This document shows positions 44,260 to 54,050 of a stretch of 64,000 nucleotides of DNA, piece by piece. The position numbers and the translations under genes are program-made. The notes beneath the pieces are model-generated. The model worked only from the letters and a program-made list of their open reading frames with translations, ran no database searches and was not told the DNA's origin. Position 1 is the first letter of the stretch. Each line of letters opens with the position of its first letter. The DNA is taken from positions 1-64,000 of the forward strand of contig CADAJV010000009.1 in NCBI GenBank assembly GCA_902788275.1, in the 5' to 3' direction. Origin of the DNA: an uncultured Bacteroidales bacterium. Lineage in GTDB: Bacteria; Bacteroidota; Bacteroidia; Bacteroidales; Bacteroidaceae.

Positions 44260-44691
44260 GTGCTCATGTGTATTTGTCGTGTTCTCCTGTAATCTAATCC
44301 CGTTCTCCAGCGTTTTAGTCCCGTTCTCTCGTCTTTTTATCACGATCTCCTGCAATCTAAACGCGTGCTCGTGAAATAATTCAACTTAAGTTTTAAATAA
44401 TTCAACTTAAATTTCAAATAAATCAACTTAAGTTTTAAATAAATCAACTTAAATTATTTCGGGAGCTCGGGTTTAGATTTCGGGAGCTCGGGTTTAGATT
44501 TCGGGAGCTCGGGTTTAGATTTCGGGAGCTCGGATTTAGATTTTGGGAGCTCGGGTTTAGATTTCGGGAGCTCGGACTTAGATTTCGGGAGCTCGGGTTT
44601 AGATTTCGGGAGTACGCGGTTAGATTGTAGGAACTCGCAGTTAAATCCTGGGAGTATGCGTTTAGGTTGCAGGAGTACGTGTTATGGATGT
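44260..44691. repeat. 21-bp repeat lattice with dyad organisation
   Basis: About 20 units keep one 21-bp register throughout. Left units (44260-44364) are of the type GTTCTCCTGTAATCTAATCC. Central AT-rich units (44365-44460) are of the type TTAAGTTTTAAATAATTCAA and contain AACTTAAGTT, itself a palindrome. Right units (44461-44691, 11 copies from 44461 every 21 bp) are of the type GGGAGCTCGGGTTTAGATTT. Left units are inverted relatives of right ones (16 of 21 bases match between a left unit's complement and the right consensus). The array ends about 110 bp before the -7 box of the DUF2723 gene. The role is unknown. Confidence 0.9.
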
Positions 44692-44803
44692 CAGGGTTTG
44701 GGATTTAGGGATCAAAGGCGTGGGTCTTTGGCGGCTTGCTCTTATTCTGGGCGCTGGATTAACTTTTCGCGGCGAAATGGTATGGGGTGTGCGAAAAAAG
44801 ATG

Positions 44804-44811
44804 TAACTTTG
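44804..44811 (+). promoter_or_regulatory. Promoter -7 box for the DUF2723 gene
   Basis: TAACTTTG lies 40 bp before ATG 44851 and matches the Bacteroidetes -7 consensus. Confidence 0.55.
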
Positions 44812-44850
44812 TCGCGTTTTTGTGTATTAAATTCGGAAAATTGTAATACT

Positions 44851-47800
44851 ATGAAGAAATACAACCTTTTGAATAATGTTTTCGGTTGGCTTATGTTTGC
44901 CGTGGCAGCGGTGGTTTACTGCTCTACCATTGAGCCGGCAGCCAGCTTCTGGGACTGTCCGGAGTTTATAACGACAGGCTATCGCCTGGAGATTGGTCAC
45001 CCGCCTGGTGCGCCTTTCTTCATGCTGGTGGCTAACTTGTTTAGTCAGTTTGCCTCCGATGTATCGCAGGTGGCTATGATGGTCAACACGATGTCGGCCT
45101 TGCTCAGCGCTGGTTGCATACTGTTCCTGTTCTGGACTATCACCCATCTGCTGCGTCGCCTCATCTGTGAGAAGGGCGAGGTCAAGACGGCTGTGCAGAT
45201 GATAGCTATCTTTGGTTCGGGCGTGGTAGGCTCGCTGGTTTATACCTTCAGCGATACGTTCTGGTTCAGCGCTGTTGAGGGCGAGGTGTATGCTTTCTCA
45301 TCGTTCTTCACTGCGCTGGTATTCTGGCTGATACTGAAGTGGGAGGACAACGCCGACAAGCCCGGTGCCGACCGCTGGCTGGTGCTGATTGCCTATCTGA
45401 TGGGTCTGTCTATCGGCGTCCACTTGCTCAATCTGCTCTGTATCCCCGCCATGGTGCTGATTTACTACTATCGCCGCTATCCCAATGCTGCCGTGAAGGG
45501 CTCGGTGTGGGCTCTGTTGTTCAGTTTTGTGCTGATAGGCGTCATTCTCTATGGCGTAGTGCCTGGCATCGTGAAGGTCGGCGGCTGGTTTGAACTGCTG
45601 TTCGTCAATGTGCTGGGTATGCCGTTCCACACGGGTCTTATTGTCTATCTTGTCCTTTTGGTTGGCGTGGTGGCCTATGCCATCTGGCTCAGTCTCAGGG
45701 ACAAGGACCTGAAGAGAGCCAAGTGGATGTTTATTGCCTCGGTGGTTATGCTTGGTATTCCGTTCTTTGGCAGCGGTGCCATGAGCATCGTGATTGGCGT
45801 GGTGCTTGTCTCGGCCCTGTTCTATGTGCTGTTTGCTTATAAGAAGATTGCCGCCAACACTGACTTGCGCCGTGTGCTCAATACCACTCTGCTTTGCTTC
45901 CTGATGGTGATGATTGGCTACTCCAGCTATGCGCTGATTATGATTCGCTCGGCCGCCAATCCGCCTATGGACCAGAACTCGCCCGAGGACATTTTTGCCA
46001 TCGGTGACTATCTGGCCCGTGACCAGTATGGCCAGCAGCCGCTGCTCTACGGCCCGACCTTCAACTCGCAGCTGGAGTGGCAGGCCGACCCCGAGGACCC
46101 CAACCGCCTTATTCCTAAGCGCTCGGAGGGTAAGGACATCTACCAGCGCAAGGAGAAGAGGTCTGCCGACGAGCCGGATGTTTACGAAAAGGTGGGCAGC
46201 AAGACTGACTATATCTATGCTCAGAATATGCTGTTCCCGCGCATCTGGGACAGCGGCAAGGCTGCGCAGTATAAGTCGTGGTTGGGTGAGCTGCATTATA
46301 ATATTGTAGATTACGACCCGGGCAACGGCCAGGTGCAGCAGCTGGAGATTCCTACTCAGATTGACAATCTCAGCTTCTTCACCTCCTATCAGCTGGGCTT
46401 CATGTACTGGCGCTACTTCATGTGGAACTTCTGCGGACGCCAGAATGACATTCAGGGCGTGGGCGAGACCGAGTACGGCAACTGGATTACAGGTATTCCG
46501 TTTATCGACAATGCCCGTCTGGGCGACCAGAGCCAGCTGCCCGACGACCTGAAAGCAAACAAGGGCCACAATGTCTATTATGCCCTGCCGCTGTTGCTGG
46601 GACTGCTGGGTCTCTTCTGGCAGGCTTTCCGCGGCCGCAAGGGCGGCCAGCAGTTCTGGGTGGTGTTCTTCCTGTTCTTCATGACGGGCATCGCCATCGT
46701 GGTTTACCTCAACCAGGTGCCCTCGCAGCCTCGCGAGCGTGACTATGCTTACGCCGGTTCCTTCTATGCCTTCGCCATATGGGTGGGCATGGGTGTGGCC
46801 GCCATCATCGACTGGCTGCGCCGCGTCAAGCTTGACAATGCCGTGGTGGCCACGGTGGTCAGCGTGGCCTGCGTGCTGGTGCCCGTGCAGATGGCTTCGC
46901 AGAACTGGGACGACCACGACCGCAGCGGCCGCTATGCCTGCCGCGACTTCGGGCAGAACTACCTCAACACCCTGCAGGAGGGCTCGTCGCCGATTATCTT
47001 TACCAATGGTGACAACGACACCTTCCCCTTGTGGTATAACCAGGACACAGAGGGTGTGCGTCAGGATGTACGCGTGTGCAACCTGAGCTACTTGCAGACC
47101 GACTGGTATATCGACCAGATGTGCCGTCCGGCATACAGCTCGCCTGCTGTGCCCATCTCGTGGAACCGCTACGAGTATGTCACGGGCCAGAACGACTTTG
47201 TGCGCGTGCAGCCTGAGTATAAGGCAGAGATTAAGAAGTTCTATGAGGAGAATCCCGAGATGGCTCGCCAGCAGTTTGGCGACAATCCATACGAACTCAA
47301 GAATATCCTGAAATACTGGGTTCGCAATCCGGAGCTAAACGTTATTCCTACCGACAGCATCATAATCACCATCGACAAGGAGGCCGTCAAGCGCTCGAAG
47401 ATGCTCATTGCTGACAGCACCGGGCAGATACCCGACCAAATGGTAATCAGCCTCAGTGGCCGTAATGTGCTCTACAAGCCGTCGCTGATGATGCTTGAGA
47501 TGCTGGCCAATGCCAACTGGGAGCGCCCCATCTACTTCGCCACCACCGTAGGTCCCGACAATTTCCTTGGTCTGGAGCGCAACTTCGTGCAGGAGGGCCT
47601 GGCCTATCGCATCACCCCGTTTGATGCCTTCGGCAACGGCATGACTGTAGATGTAGAGAAGATGTACGACAACGTGATGCACAAATATAAGTTTGGCAAC
47701 CTCAACAAGCCGGGCATCTACATTGACGAGACCACCGGTGGCATGTGTCTGTCTAACCGCCGCATGTTTGCCATCCTGGCCGACGAGCTGGTGAAGAAGG

Positions 47801-48180
47801 GCGATCTCAAGCGTGCCAAGGAGGTGCTGGAGAAGTCTGACGAGGTGTTCCCGCAGAGCGTTGTCTCCTATGGCGACTACATCGGCGGCACCACAGACCT
47901 GGCCCTGGCGTGGTCGGCTGTAGGCAACAAGGCCAAGGCTGAAGAGATATTGACCATCTTTGCCCGCACTGCCGAGCAGTATCTCAACTGGTATGCCAAC
48001 TATTCGGCCAAGCCTGTGCAGATGAGTGCCTTCGGTTGCAACAGAAACATGAACAACCTCTACGACGCAGTTCTCTGCTTTGAGAAGATAGGTTGCAGCG
48101 ACCTGGCCAAGAAGTACACCACGGTGTTCAATACCTACTACGACCGCCTCAACGCAGCCGGTGTGCCGCTCGATCTTTAG
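44851..48180 (+). CDS. DUF2723-family membrane protein (glycosyltransferase 117 / O-mannosyltransferase-like)
   Basis: The 1109-residue protein has about 12 membrane segments in the first 400 residues and around 610-700. The N-terminal pattern ASFWDCPEFITTGYRLEIGHPPGAPFF is typical of DUF2723 (the acidic residues in the first outer loop are the expected catalytic ones). The soluble C-terminal half ends with helical repeats (about 960-1100) like TPR. Family members are thought to transfer sugars from a lipid carrier to proteins in the periplasm. An open frame extends upstream to 44656 through the repeat array; ATG 44851 fits the membrane start and the promoter. The deacetylase gene follows after 6 bp, so the two are co-transcribed. 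Confidence 0.85.
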   Translation: MKKYNLLNNVFGWLMFAVAAVVYCSTIEPAASFWDCPEFITTGYRLEIGHPPGAPFFMLVANLFSQFASDVSQVAMMVNTMSALLSAGCILFLFWTITHLLRRLICEKGEVKTAVQMIAIFGSGVVGSLVYTFSDTFWFSAVEGEVYAFSSFFTALVFWLILKWEDNADKPGADRWLVLIAYLMGLSIGVHLLNLLCIPAMVLIYYYRRYPNAAVKGSVWALLFSFVLIGVILYGVVPGIVKVGGWFELLFVNVLGMPFHTGLIVYLVLLVGVVAYAIWLSLRDKDLKRAKWMFIASVVMLGIPFFGSGAMSIVIGVVLVSALFYVLFAYKKIAANTDLRRVLNTTLLCFLMVMIGYSSYALIMIRSAANPPMDQNSPEDIFAIGDYLARDQYGQQPLLYGPTFNSQLEWQADPEDPNRLIPKRSEGKDIYQRKEKRSADEPDVYEKVGSKTDYIYAQNMLFPRIWDSGKAAQYKSWLGELHYNIVDYDPGNGQVQQLEIPTQIDNLSFFTSYQLGFMYWRYFMWNFCGRQNDIQGVGETEYGNWITGIPFIDNARLGDQSQLPDDLKANKGHNVYYALPLLLGLLGLFWQAFRGRKGGQQFWVVFFLFFMTGIAIVVYLNQVPSQPRERDYAYAGSFYAFAIWVGMGVAAIIDWLRRVKLDNAVVATVVSVACVLVPVQMASQNWDDHDRSGRYACRDFGQNYLNTLQEGSSPIIFTNGDNDTFPLWYNQDTEGVRQDVRVCNLSYLQTDWYIDQMCRPAYSSPAVPISWNRYEYVTGQNDFVRVQPEYKAEIKKFYEENPEMARQQFGDNPYELKNILKYWVRNPELNVIPTDSIIITIDKEAVKRSKMLIADSTGQIPDQMVISLSGRNVLYKPSLMMLEMLANANWERPIYFATTVGPDNFLGLERNFVQEGLAYRITPFDAFGNGMTVDVEKMYDNVMHKYKFGNLNKPGIYIDETTGGMCLSNRRMFAILADELVKKGDLKRAKEVLEKSDEVFPQSVVSYGDYIGGTTDLALAWSAVGNKAKAEEILTIFARTAEQYLNWYANYSAKPVQMSAFGCNRNMNNLYDAVLCFEKIGCSDLAKKYTTVFNTYYDRLNAAGVPLDL

Positions 48181-48186
48181 TCTGTT

Positions 48187-48798
48187 ATGTTCATAGAGCA
48201 GCCCTCCGCTTTCCTGCGTCTCTTCTATCCTCATGCGCTGTGGCGCATCAGGCCGGAGGAGAAGGCTGTGTATCTTACCTTTGACGACGGCCCCATACCC
48301 GATGTGACGCCGCGTGTGCTGCAGATGCTTGACCATTATGGCGTGAAGGCCACCTTCTTCATGGTGGGCGATAACGTGAGGAAACACCCCGAGGAGTTTG
48401 AAATGGTTAAGGCAGCCGGCCACCGTATAGGCAATCACACGTTTAACCATCTTGGCGGCTTTACCACCCGGACCAAGGAATATGTAGCTAACGTGCATAA
48501 GGCCGACGGACTGATTCACTCAGACCTCTTTCGTCCGCCCCACGGATGGCTGCGCCATAGGCAGTACAATTTGCTGAAGCGTCACTACAAGCTGGTGATG
48601 TGGGACGTGGTTACGCGTGACTATAGCACCCGGCTTAACGCTGACGAGGTCTTTGAGAATGTGAAGCGCTATGCAAGGCCGGGCAGCATCATCACCTTTC
48701 ACGACTCTCTGCGTTCGGCTGACAAACTGTGGTCGGCGTTGCCACGCAGCATCGAGTGGCTGCAAAAGGAGGGCTATGAATTTAAACTGATACCGTAG
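48187..48798 (+). CDS. Polysaccharide deacetylase (NodB homology domain)
   Basis: The 203-residue protein is essentially one NodB domain. Motifs: TFDDGP (catalytic base and metal Asp), HTFNHLGG (metal His pair), RPPHGWLR, MWDVVTRDYS and FHDSLRS. It removes acetyl groups from N-acetyl sugars of cell-wall or surface glycans in a metal-dependent way. No signal peptide is obvious, and the N-terminus (MFIEQPSAFLRLFYPHALW) could be a membrane-associated helix. It is 6 bp downstream of the DUF2723 gene, suggesting a shared role in envelope glycans. Confidence 0.9.
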   Translation: MFIEQPSAFLRLFYPHALWRIRPEEKAVYLTFDDGPIPDVTPRVLQMLDHYGVKATFFMVGDNVRKHPEEFEMVKAAGHRIGNHTFNHLGGFTTRTKEYVANVHKADGLIHSDLFRPPHGWLRHRQYNLLKRHYKLVMWDVVTRDYSTRLNADEVFENVKRYARPGSIITFHDSLRSADKLWSALPRSIEWLQKEGYEFKLIP

Positions 48799-48816
48799 GA
48801 CAGATATTAAAAAATA

Positions 48817-48849
48817 ATGGCGGCTGCAAGTTTTGCTTGCAGCCGCCAT
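48817..48849. terminator. Bidirectional terminator
   Basis: A perfect 14-bp stem (ATGGCGGCTGCAAG / CTTGCAGCCGCCAT) with loop TTTTG lies between the convergent deacetylase and waaA genes. Confidence 0.85.
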
Positions 48850-48867
48850 GGCTATTGTGTATTGTTA

Positions 48868-50100
48868 TCAGGAGAAGATATAGTTGTAAATCATATCTAC
48901 CGCACCGGCATTGGAGCGGATGTAGTCGGCGGAGGCTTTGGAGGCTTTTGCCAGGGCCTCGGTGTCGCTGGTCAGTGTGCCGATGATGCTATTATATTCC
49001 TCTGCATTGTTGATTTCGAAGCACCCGCCAAGCGCGATGAGATCGCGGGCCTCACGGAAACGCTGGTTGTTGGGGCCGATAATGACTGGCACGCCATAGA
49101 CTGCGGCTTCGGGCACATTGTGTATGCCTACGCCAAACCCGCCGCCCACGTAAGCCACGGTGGCGTAGCGGTAGATGGAGGAGAGCAGGCCGTAGCAGTC
49201 AATGATGAGACAATGCGCCGAGGCTGCCGTTGCTGCCGTTGCCTTGCTGTAGCGTACGGAGGGGCGCTGCAGCTTGCCCTCAATCTCGGCAAGATGGCTC
49301 TCGCTGACTACGTGAGGAGCAATGATAAGGTATTGCTCGGGGTGGGTATTGAAATAGCTGATGATGATATCCTCATCGGGCTGCCAACTGCTGCCGGCAA
49401 CAAGGATGTTTTGGGGCTTGGACTTCTCCCCTTGAGCAAAAGCCTCGCATAGGGGAAGCTCTTTGGCTGCGGCACGTATCTGCAACACGCGGTCCATACG
49501 AGTGTCGCCGACGATGGTCGCGTTGGTGATGTCGAGCGTGCGTAGCAGGTCAATGGACACCTGATTCTGTACGAAAAGGTGGGCAAAGGTGCGCAGCACG
49601 TTACGATATTTGTGGCCGTACCAACGGAAGAAAATCTGGTTGGGGCGGAAGATGCTGGCTACGCTGTAAACCGGGATGCCGCGGCGATGCAGTCCTGTGA
49701 GATAGTTCTGCCAGAACTCGTATTTGATAAAGAAGGCCATCGCCGGATGAGCAATCTTGAGGAACTTACGCGCGTTGAGCTTAGTGTCGAAGGGCAGGTA
49801 GCAGATGACATCGGCACCTTTGTAGTCCTTGCGGACTTCATATCCCGACGGTGAGAAGAAGGTGAGCAGTATCTTGTATTCGGGATGCTCCTCGCGTATT
49901 TTCTCAATAAGAGGGCGCCCCTGTTCAAACTCGCCAAGCGAGGCGGCGTGGAACCATATAATTTTGTCGTCCTTGCCTATGCCGCGACGCATGATGTCGT
50001 AGGTTTTGCTGTGGCCGATCATTAGTAGGCGTGCCTTGCGATTGAACATGGCCACAAGGTTGACGCAGAACATATAGATGTATATGGCGAGTGAGTACAT
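48868..50100 (-). CDS. waaA: 3-deoxy-D-manno-octulosonic acid (Kdo) transferase
   Basis: This 410-residue GT-B glycosyltransferase has an N-terminal membrane anchor (about 1-20). The conserved acceptor-side motif is WFHAASLGEFEQGRPL, with the catalytic Glu. Other family blocks are FFSPSGYE, FIKYEFW and, in the donor domain, VGGGFGVGIHNVPEAAVYG. It adds Kdo from CMP-Kdo to lipid A precursor at the inner membrane. It is 7 bp downstream of gltX on the same strand. The stop codon is TGA, ending YNYIFS. Confidence 0.93.
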   Translation of the reverse strand: MYSLAIYIYMFCVNLVAMFNRKARLLMIGHSKTYDIMRRGIGKDDKIIWFHAASLGEFEQGRPLIEKIREEHPEYKILLTFFSPSGYEVRKDYKGADVICYLPFDTKLNARKFLKIAHPAMAFFIKYEFWQNYLTGLHRRGIPVYSVASIFRPNQIFFRWYGHKYRNVLRTFAHLFVQNQVSIDLLRTLDITNATIVGDTRMDRVLQIRAAAKELPLCEAFAQGEKSKPQNILVAGSSWQPDEDIIISYFNTHPEQYLIIAPHVVSESHLAEIEGKLQRPSVRYSKATAATAASAHCLIIDCYGLLSSIYRYATVAYVGGGFGVGIHNVPEAAVYGVPVIIGPNNQRFREARDLIALGGCFEINNAEEYNSIIGTLTSDTEALAKASKASADYIRSNAGAVDMIYNYIFS

Positions 50101-50107
50101 TGTTATG

Positions 50108-51670
50108 TTATTTCAGCGTGTCAATAGCGTGACGCATGCGGTTAAGAGTCTCTTCTTTGCCCAGGAATGCCGCAAGCTCATACATGTCCGGCCCCTGGCC
50201 TTTGCCAACAAGGCATATGCGCCATGCGTTCCAAGGACGCAGGCCCGTCTGCTCAACCCAGGGGTCAATGGCGGCCTTCATGCCTTCGGCGCTGAAGTCG
50301 GCTACCTTATTGAGTTGCTCTGCCAGCTGGGTCATCTCTTGTGCGGTGGTCTCTTTCCAGTTTTTGCGTATGAATTTGTCCTCAAGGTCAAAATCCTTCG
50401 GGGCGATGAAGAAGAAATCGCACAGCGGCCAGAGGTCGCTGATGAAGGAGATGTTGCGCTTTTTGGTCTGGCCGCTCTGACCGTCGGTGTATTCTACCAC
50501 TTTTTGCTTCATCATGCCGATTACCTGTGCAGCGCGGTCAGGCTCAACGGATAGTCCGTGAGCCTCCAGCAGCTTGACGAAGTCGGGTGCCAACTGCTGG
50601 TCGGTTTTCTGTAGGAGATATTCGCGGTTAAACCACCAGCCCTTCATGAAGTCGAAGCGTGCGCCGCTTTTGGAGCAACGGCTGAGGTCGAAGAGTTCTG
50701 TCAGTTGCTCTAAGGTGAACAGCTCCTGCTCAGTGCCCGGGTTCCAGCCCAGGAGGGCAAGGAAGTTAATAACGGCTTCGGGCAGGTAGCCGCTTTCGCG
50801 GTAGCCGGAGGAGACGGCGCCGCTTTGTGGGTCATGCCATTCCAAGGGGAACACGGGGAATCCCAGTTTGTCGCCATCGCGTTTGGATAGCTTGCCTTTG
50901 CCGTCGGGCTTGAGCAGTAGGGGCAGGTGGGCAAAGGCAGGCATAGTGTCTTGCCAGCCGAAAGCCTCGTAAAGCAGAACGTGGAGCGGTGCTGACGGCA
51001 GCCACTCTTCGCCCCTTATGACATGGGACACCTGCATCAGGTGGTCGTCAACAATGTTGGCCAGATGATAGGTGGGCAGCTGGTCGGCGCTCTTATACAG
51101 CACCTTGTCGTCAAGCACGGATGAGTTGACGACAACATCGCCGCGTATCAGGTCGCGAACATGTACCTCTCTGCCCGGTTCAATCTTGAAGCGCACTACA
51201 TATTGTTCCCCTGCATCCAGAAGAGCCTGCACCTCATTCTTAGACAGGGTGAGGGAGTTGCGCATCTGCATGCGGGTGGAGGCGTCATATTGGAAGTTGG
51301 GCACTTCAGCCCTCTTTGCGTTGAGCTCGTCGGGGGTGTCGAAGGCCAGATAGGCGGAGCCGCTGTCAAGCAGTTGGTCAACATACTGTTTGTAAATATC
51401 GCGGCGTTCTGACTGGCGGTAAGGGCCGAAGTCGCCGCCTATGCCTACACCCTCATCAAACTTGATGCCGAGCCACTTGAAGCTCTCGATGATATATTCC
51501 TCCGCCCCCGGCACAAATCGCGTGGAGTCGGTATCCTCGATGCGGAAAATCATTTTTCCGCCATGCTGACGTGCAAAGAGGTAGTTGTAGAGCGCGGTGC
51601 GCACACCGCCTATATGTAGTGGGCCCGTGGGGCTGGGTGCAAAGCGCACCCTTACTGGTGTCTGGTTCAT
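50108..51670 (-). CDS. gltX: Glutamyl-tRNA synthetase
   Basis: This 520-residue class I synthetase has the HIGH motif in [20 protein letters not shown] at the N-terminus and the KMSKS motif in KLSKRDG (about 260). A helical anticodon-binding domain (about 340-520) follows. It charges tRNA-Glu. It has a -7 box at 51691-51698 and is followed by waaA in the same transcript. Confidence 0.96.
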   Translation of the reverse strand: MNQTPVRVRFAPSPTGPLHIGGVRTALYNYLFARQHGGKMIFRIEDTDSTRFVPGAEEYIIESFKWLGIKFDEGVGIGGDFGPYRQSERRDIYKQYVDQLLDSGSAYLAFDTPDELNAKRAEVPNFQYDASTRMQMRNSLTLSKNEVQALLDAGEQYVVRFKIEPGREVHVRDLIRGDVVVNSSVLDDKVLYKSADQLPTYHLANIVDDHLMQVSHVIRGEEWLPSAPLHVLLYEAFGWQDTMPAFAHLPLLLKPDGKGKLSKRDGDKLGFPVFPLEWHDPQSGAVSSGYRESGYLPEAVINFLALLGWNPGTEQELFTLEQLTELFDLSRCSKSGARFDFMKGWWFNREYLLQKTDQQLAPDFVKLLEAHGLSVEPDRAAQVIGMMKQKVVEYTDGQSGQTKKRNISFISDLWPLCDFFFIAPKDFDLEDKFIRKNWKETTAQEMTQLAEQLNKVADFSAEGMKAAIDPWVEQTGLRPWNAWRICLVGKGQGPDMYELAAFLGKEETLNRMRHAIDTLK

Positions 51671-51690
51671 AAAGAAAAATGTTTTGGCGG

Positions 51691-51698
51691 CAAAGGTA
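51691..51698 (-). promoter_or_regulatory. Promoter -7 box for gltX-waaA
   Basis: TACCTTTG on the minus strand, 21 bp before the gltX start, matches the Bacteroidetes -7 consensus. Confidence 0.55.
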
Positions 51699-51859
51699 AT
51701 GAAAAAAAGTGGTATATACCTTATTTATATATATAAAAAGGGTTGTACTGTCCGCGAGGGTCAGTTATTTGCTCTATGACAGATAGTTTTTGTGTGTTTT
51801 TTGTTCCCCATTTTGAGTTTATTGCTTAATTTTGCCACGCTAACCCAGTGCTAACCATT

Positions 51860-53962
51860 ATGTGGAGCAAATATAAGATATTGAGTAGGGTGTTGCTTGT
51901 AGTGGTGTGCGCGGTCATTATCGTGTACTTTATGCCTCACCAGCACACGTTCACTTATGATTATTCGGTGGGCAAGCCCTGGAAGTACTCGCAGATAATT
52001 GCCGAGTACGACTTTCCTATATACAAGTCTGATGCGCAGCTTGAGGCTGAGCGTGACAGCGTGCTGCAAAATCTCAAGCCTTTTTTCAATTTTGATGCTT
52101 CAGTAGGCGAGTTGCAGGTGAACAACTTTAAGCGCGATACCGGCACCAACATCACTCTCGTGCTGAGCTATCGCGAGCGTGTGGAGCTTAGTCGGTTGCT
52201 GGCGGAGGTCTATGCTCGCGGTATTACCAGCCAGCATGACTATGACTTGGTGGTTGACAGCGTAAAGGCGGTGAGTGTCGTCAGTGACGGTGTGGCTCAG
52301 GTAAGACCCGTGGCCGGACTGTTGTCGCCGAGGCTTGCCTATGAGTTTATAGTTAAGAAGGCTGACTCCCTGCATCTTTCCAAGGAGATAGTGGGCCGCA
52401 GTAGCCTGAATAACTATATTGCGCCTAACCTTATATACGATGTAAAGCGCACAGCCTCGGTGCGCAGAGACGCCCTGTCTAATATTGCGCCAAGTCATGG
52501 GCTGGTGCAGAGTGGGCAGAAGATTGTTGACCGTGGTGAGATAGTTACTGAGCAAACCATGAAGGTGTTGCAGTCCCTGCAGAAAGAGACCGACAAGCGT
52601 AGCGGCAGCGGCGCGGAAGCTGTGTTGCTAATTGTCGGGCAGCTTTTGTGTGTGCTTATCTTGCTCGGAATGTTCATGACATATTTGGTACTTTACCGCG
52701 GCGATTATGCTCGCGATGTAAGGAGTGTGGCGATGCTGCTGAGCCTGATACTGCTATTCTCCGTGGCAGCCTCGTTGGTGCAGCAGCCTACCGAGCTCAA
52801 TGTCTATATGGTGCCCTTTGCCATCGTTCCGATATTTATAAGGGTGTTTATGGACTCGCGCACAGCCTTTGCCGCTACCATTATCATTGTGAGTATATGC
52901 TCGCTGTCGCTCCATAGCCCCTATGAGTTTATGCTTCTTGAGATTGTGGCGGGCCTCACGGCCATCTATTCTCTCAAGGAACTTACTTCTCGTTCGCAGC
53001 TGTTCCGCACTGTGCTGCTTATCACAGCGGTCACTGCGCTTGTCAAGTTGGGCTACGACCTTAGCCAAGGCTTTATCCTGAGTACTATTGACCCGTCGTG
53101 GTATGAGCGTATAGCCATCAGTGGCGTCCTCCTGCTTTTTGCCTATCCGCTGATGCTGCTGTTCGAGAAGATGTTTGGATTCATTTCAAGTGTTACGCTT
53201 GTGGAGCTTTCCAATGTCAACACTCCATTGCTCCGCCAGATGTCAAAGGAGGCGCAGGGTACTTTTAACCACTCAATGCAGGTGGCTAATCTTTGTGCTG
53301 AAGTCGCAGCCAAGATTGGGGCCAACGTGCAGTTGGTCAGAACCGCTGCCCTCTATCATGATATAGGCAAGTTGCAAAACCCGGCCTTCTTCACGGAGAA
53401 TCAGAATGCGCTCAACCCCCATGACGGGCTGCCCGAGGAGCAGAGCGCACAGATAATAATCCGCCATGTGGCAGACGGCCTTGAGATGGCTGACAAACAT
53501 CGCCTGCCTTCTGTCATCAAGGAGTGTATCGCCACTCATCACGGACGCAGCAAGGCCAAGTATTTCTACGTCAACTATGTCAATAAGCACCCCGACGAAC
53601 CTGTCAACGAGGAGATTTTTACCTATCCTGGTCCCAATCCGCATACCAAGGAGCAGGCTATACTGATGATGGCTGACTCCACAGAGGCGGCATCGCGCAG
53701 TCTGCCCGAGAAGACAGAGGACTCCATCCGACAGCTGGTCAACAGAATCATTGACCAGCAGGTAACGGAAGGCTATTTTGACAACTGTCCCATAACTTTC
53801 CAGGACATTGCCACGGCCAAAGACGTGCTAGTCTCTAGTCTTAAGACTATTTACCACGCCAGAATCAGTTATCCAACGCTTGAGCAGGCTGCCCCTCCAA
53901 AGCCCGAAGTGCAAAGTGAGGTTGCAAATGCGCGCCCTGTTGAGGGCAAAGAAAAAGCCTAA
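51860..53962 (+). CDS. PgpH-like 7TM-HD phosphohydrolase (likely c-di-AMP phosphodiesterase)
   Basis: The 700-residue protein has one N-terminal membrane segment, a large extracytoplasmic 7TMR-HDED domain (about 40-270), seven membrane segments (about 270-455) and a cytoplasmic HD domain (about 475-680). HD motif residues are in FNHSMQVANL, LYHDIGKL, HVADGLEMA and THHGRSKAKY. PgpH proteins of this exact layout hydrolyse c-di-AMP; the substrate here is inferred from the architecture. ATG 51860 (MWSKYK) was chosen over the ATG four codons earlier. A -7-like TAATTTTG is at 51827-51834. Confidence 0.9.
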   Translation: MWSKYKILSRVLLVVVCAVIIVYFMPHQHTFTYDYSVGKPWKYSQIIAEYDFPIYKSDAQLEAERDSVLQNLKPFFNFDASVGELQVNNFKRDTGTNITLVLSYRERVELSRLLAEVYARGITSQHDYDLVVDSVKAVSVVSDGVAQVRPVAGLLSPRLAYEFIVKKADSLHLSKEIVGRSSLNNYIAPNLIYDVKRTASVRRDALSNIAPSHGLVQSGQKIVDRGEIVTEQTMKVLQSLQKETDKRSGSGAEAVLLIVGQLLCVLILLGMFMTYLVLYRGDYARDVRSVAMLLSLILLFSVAASLVQQPTELNVYMVPFAIVPIFIRVFMDSRTAFAATIIIVSICSLSLHSPYEFMLLEIVAGLTAIYSLKELTSRSQLFRTVLLITAVTALVKLGYDLSQGFILSTIDPSWYERIAISGVLLLFAYPLMLLFEKMFGFISSVTLVELSNVNTPLLRQMSKEAQGTFNHSMQVANLCAEVAAKIGANVQLVRTAALYHDIGKLQNPAFFTENQNALNPHDGLPEEQSAQIIIRHVADGLEMADKHRLPSVIKECIATHHGRSKAKYFYVNYVNKHPDEPVNEEIFTYPGPNPHTKEQAILMMADSTEAASRSLPEKTEDSIRQLVNRIIDQQVTEGYFDNCPITFQDIATAKDVLVSSLKTIYHARISYPTLEQAAPPKPEVQSEVANARPVEGKEKA

Positions 53963-54008
53963 AAGCGTTTTTCCATGAAAAAAGTGATACGGATAACAGG
54001 AAAAGTGC

Positions 54009-54016
54009 TATCTTTG
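54009..54016 (+). promoter_or_regulatory. Promoter -7 box for mdh
   Basis: TATCTTTG followed by C, 34 bp before the mdh start, fits the Bacteroidetes -7 consensus. Confidence 0.6.
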
Positions 54017-54050
54017 CCTTGAAAACAAAAATAACTAAACAACTAAAACC

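Noticed and set aside
44260..44691. CRISPR array
   Set aside because: Units are contiguous 21-mers without unique spacers, and no cas genes are present.
44656..44850. N-terminal extension of the DUF2723 protein
   Set aside because: The open frame here runs through the 21-bp repeats and past the -7 box at 44804. The membrane-type start MKKYNLLNN at 44851 fits better.
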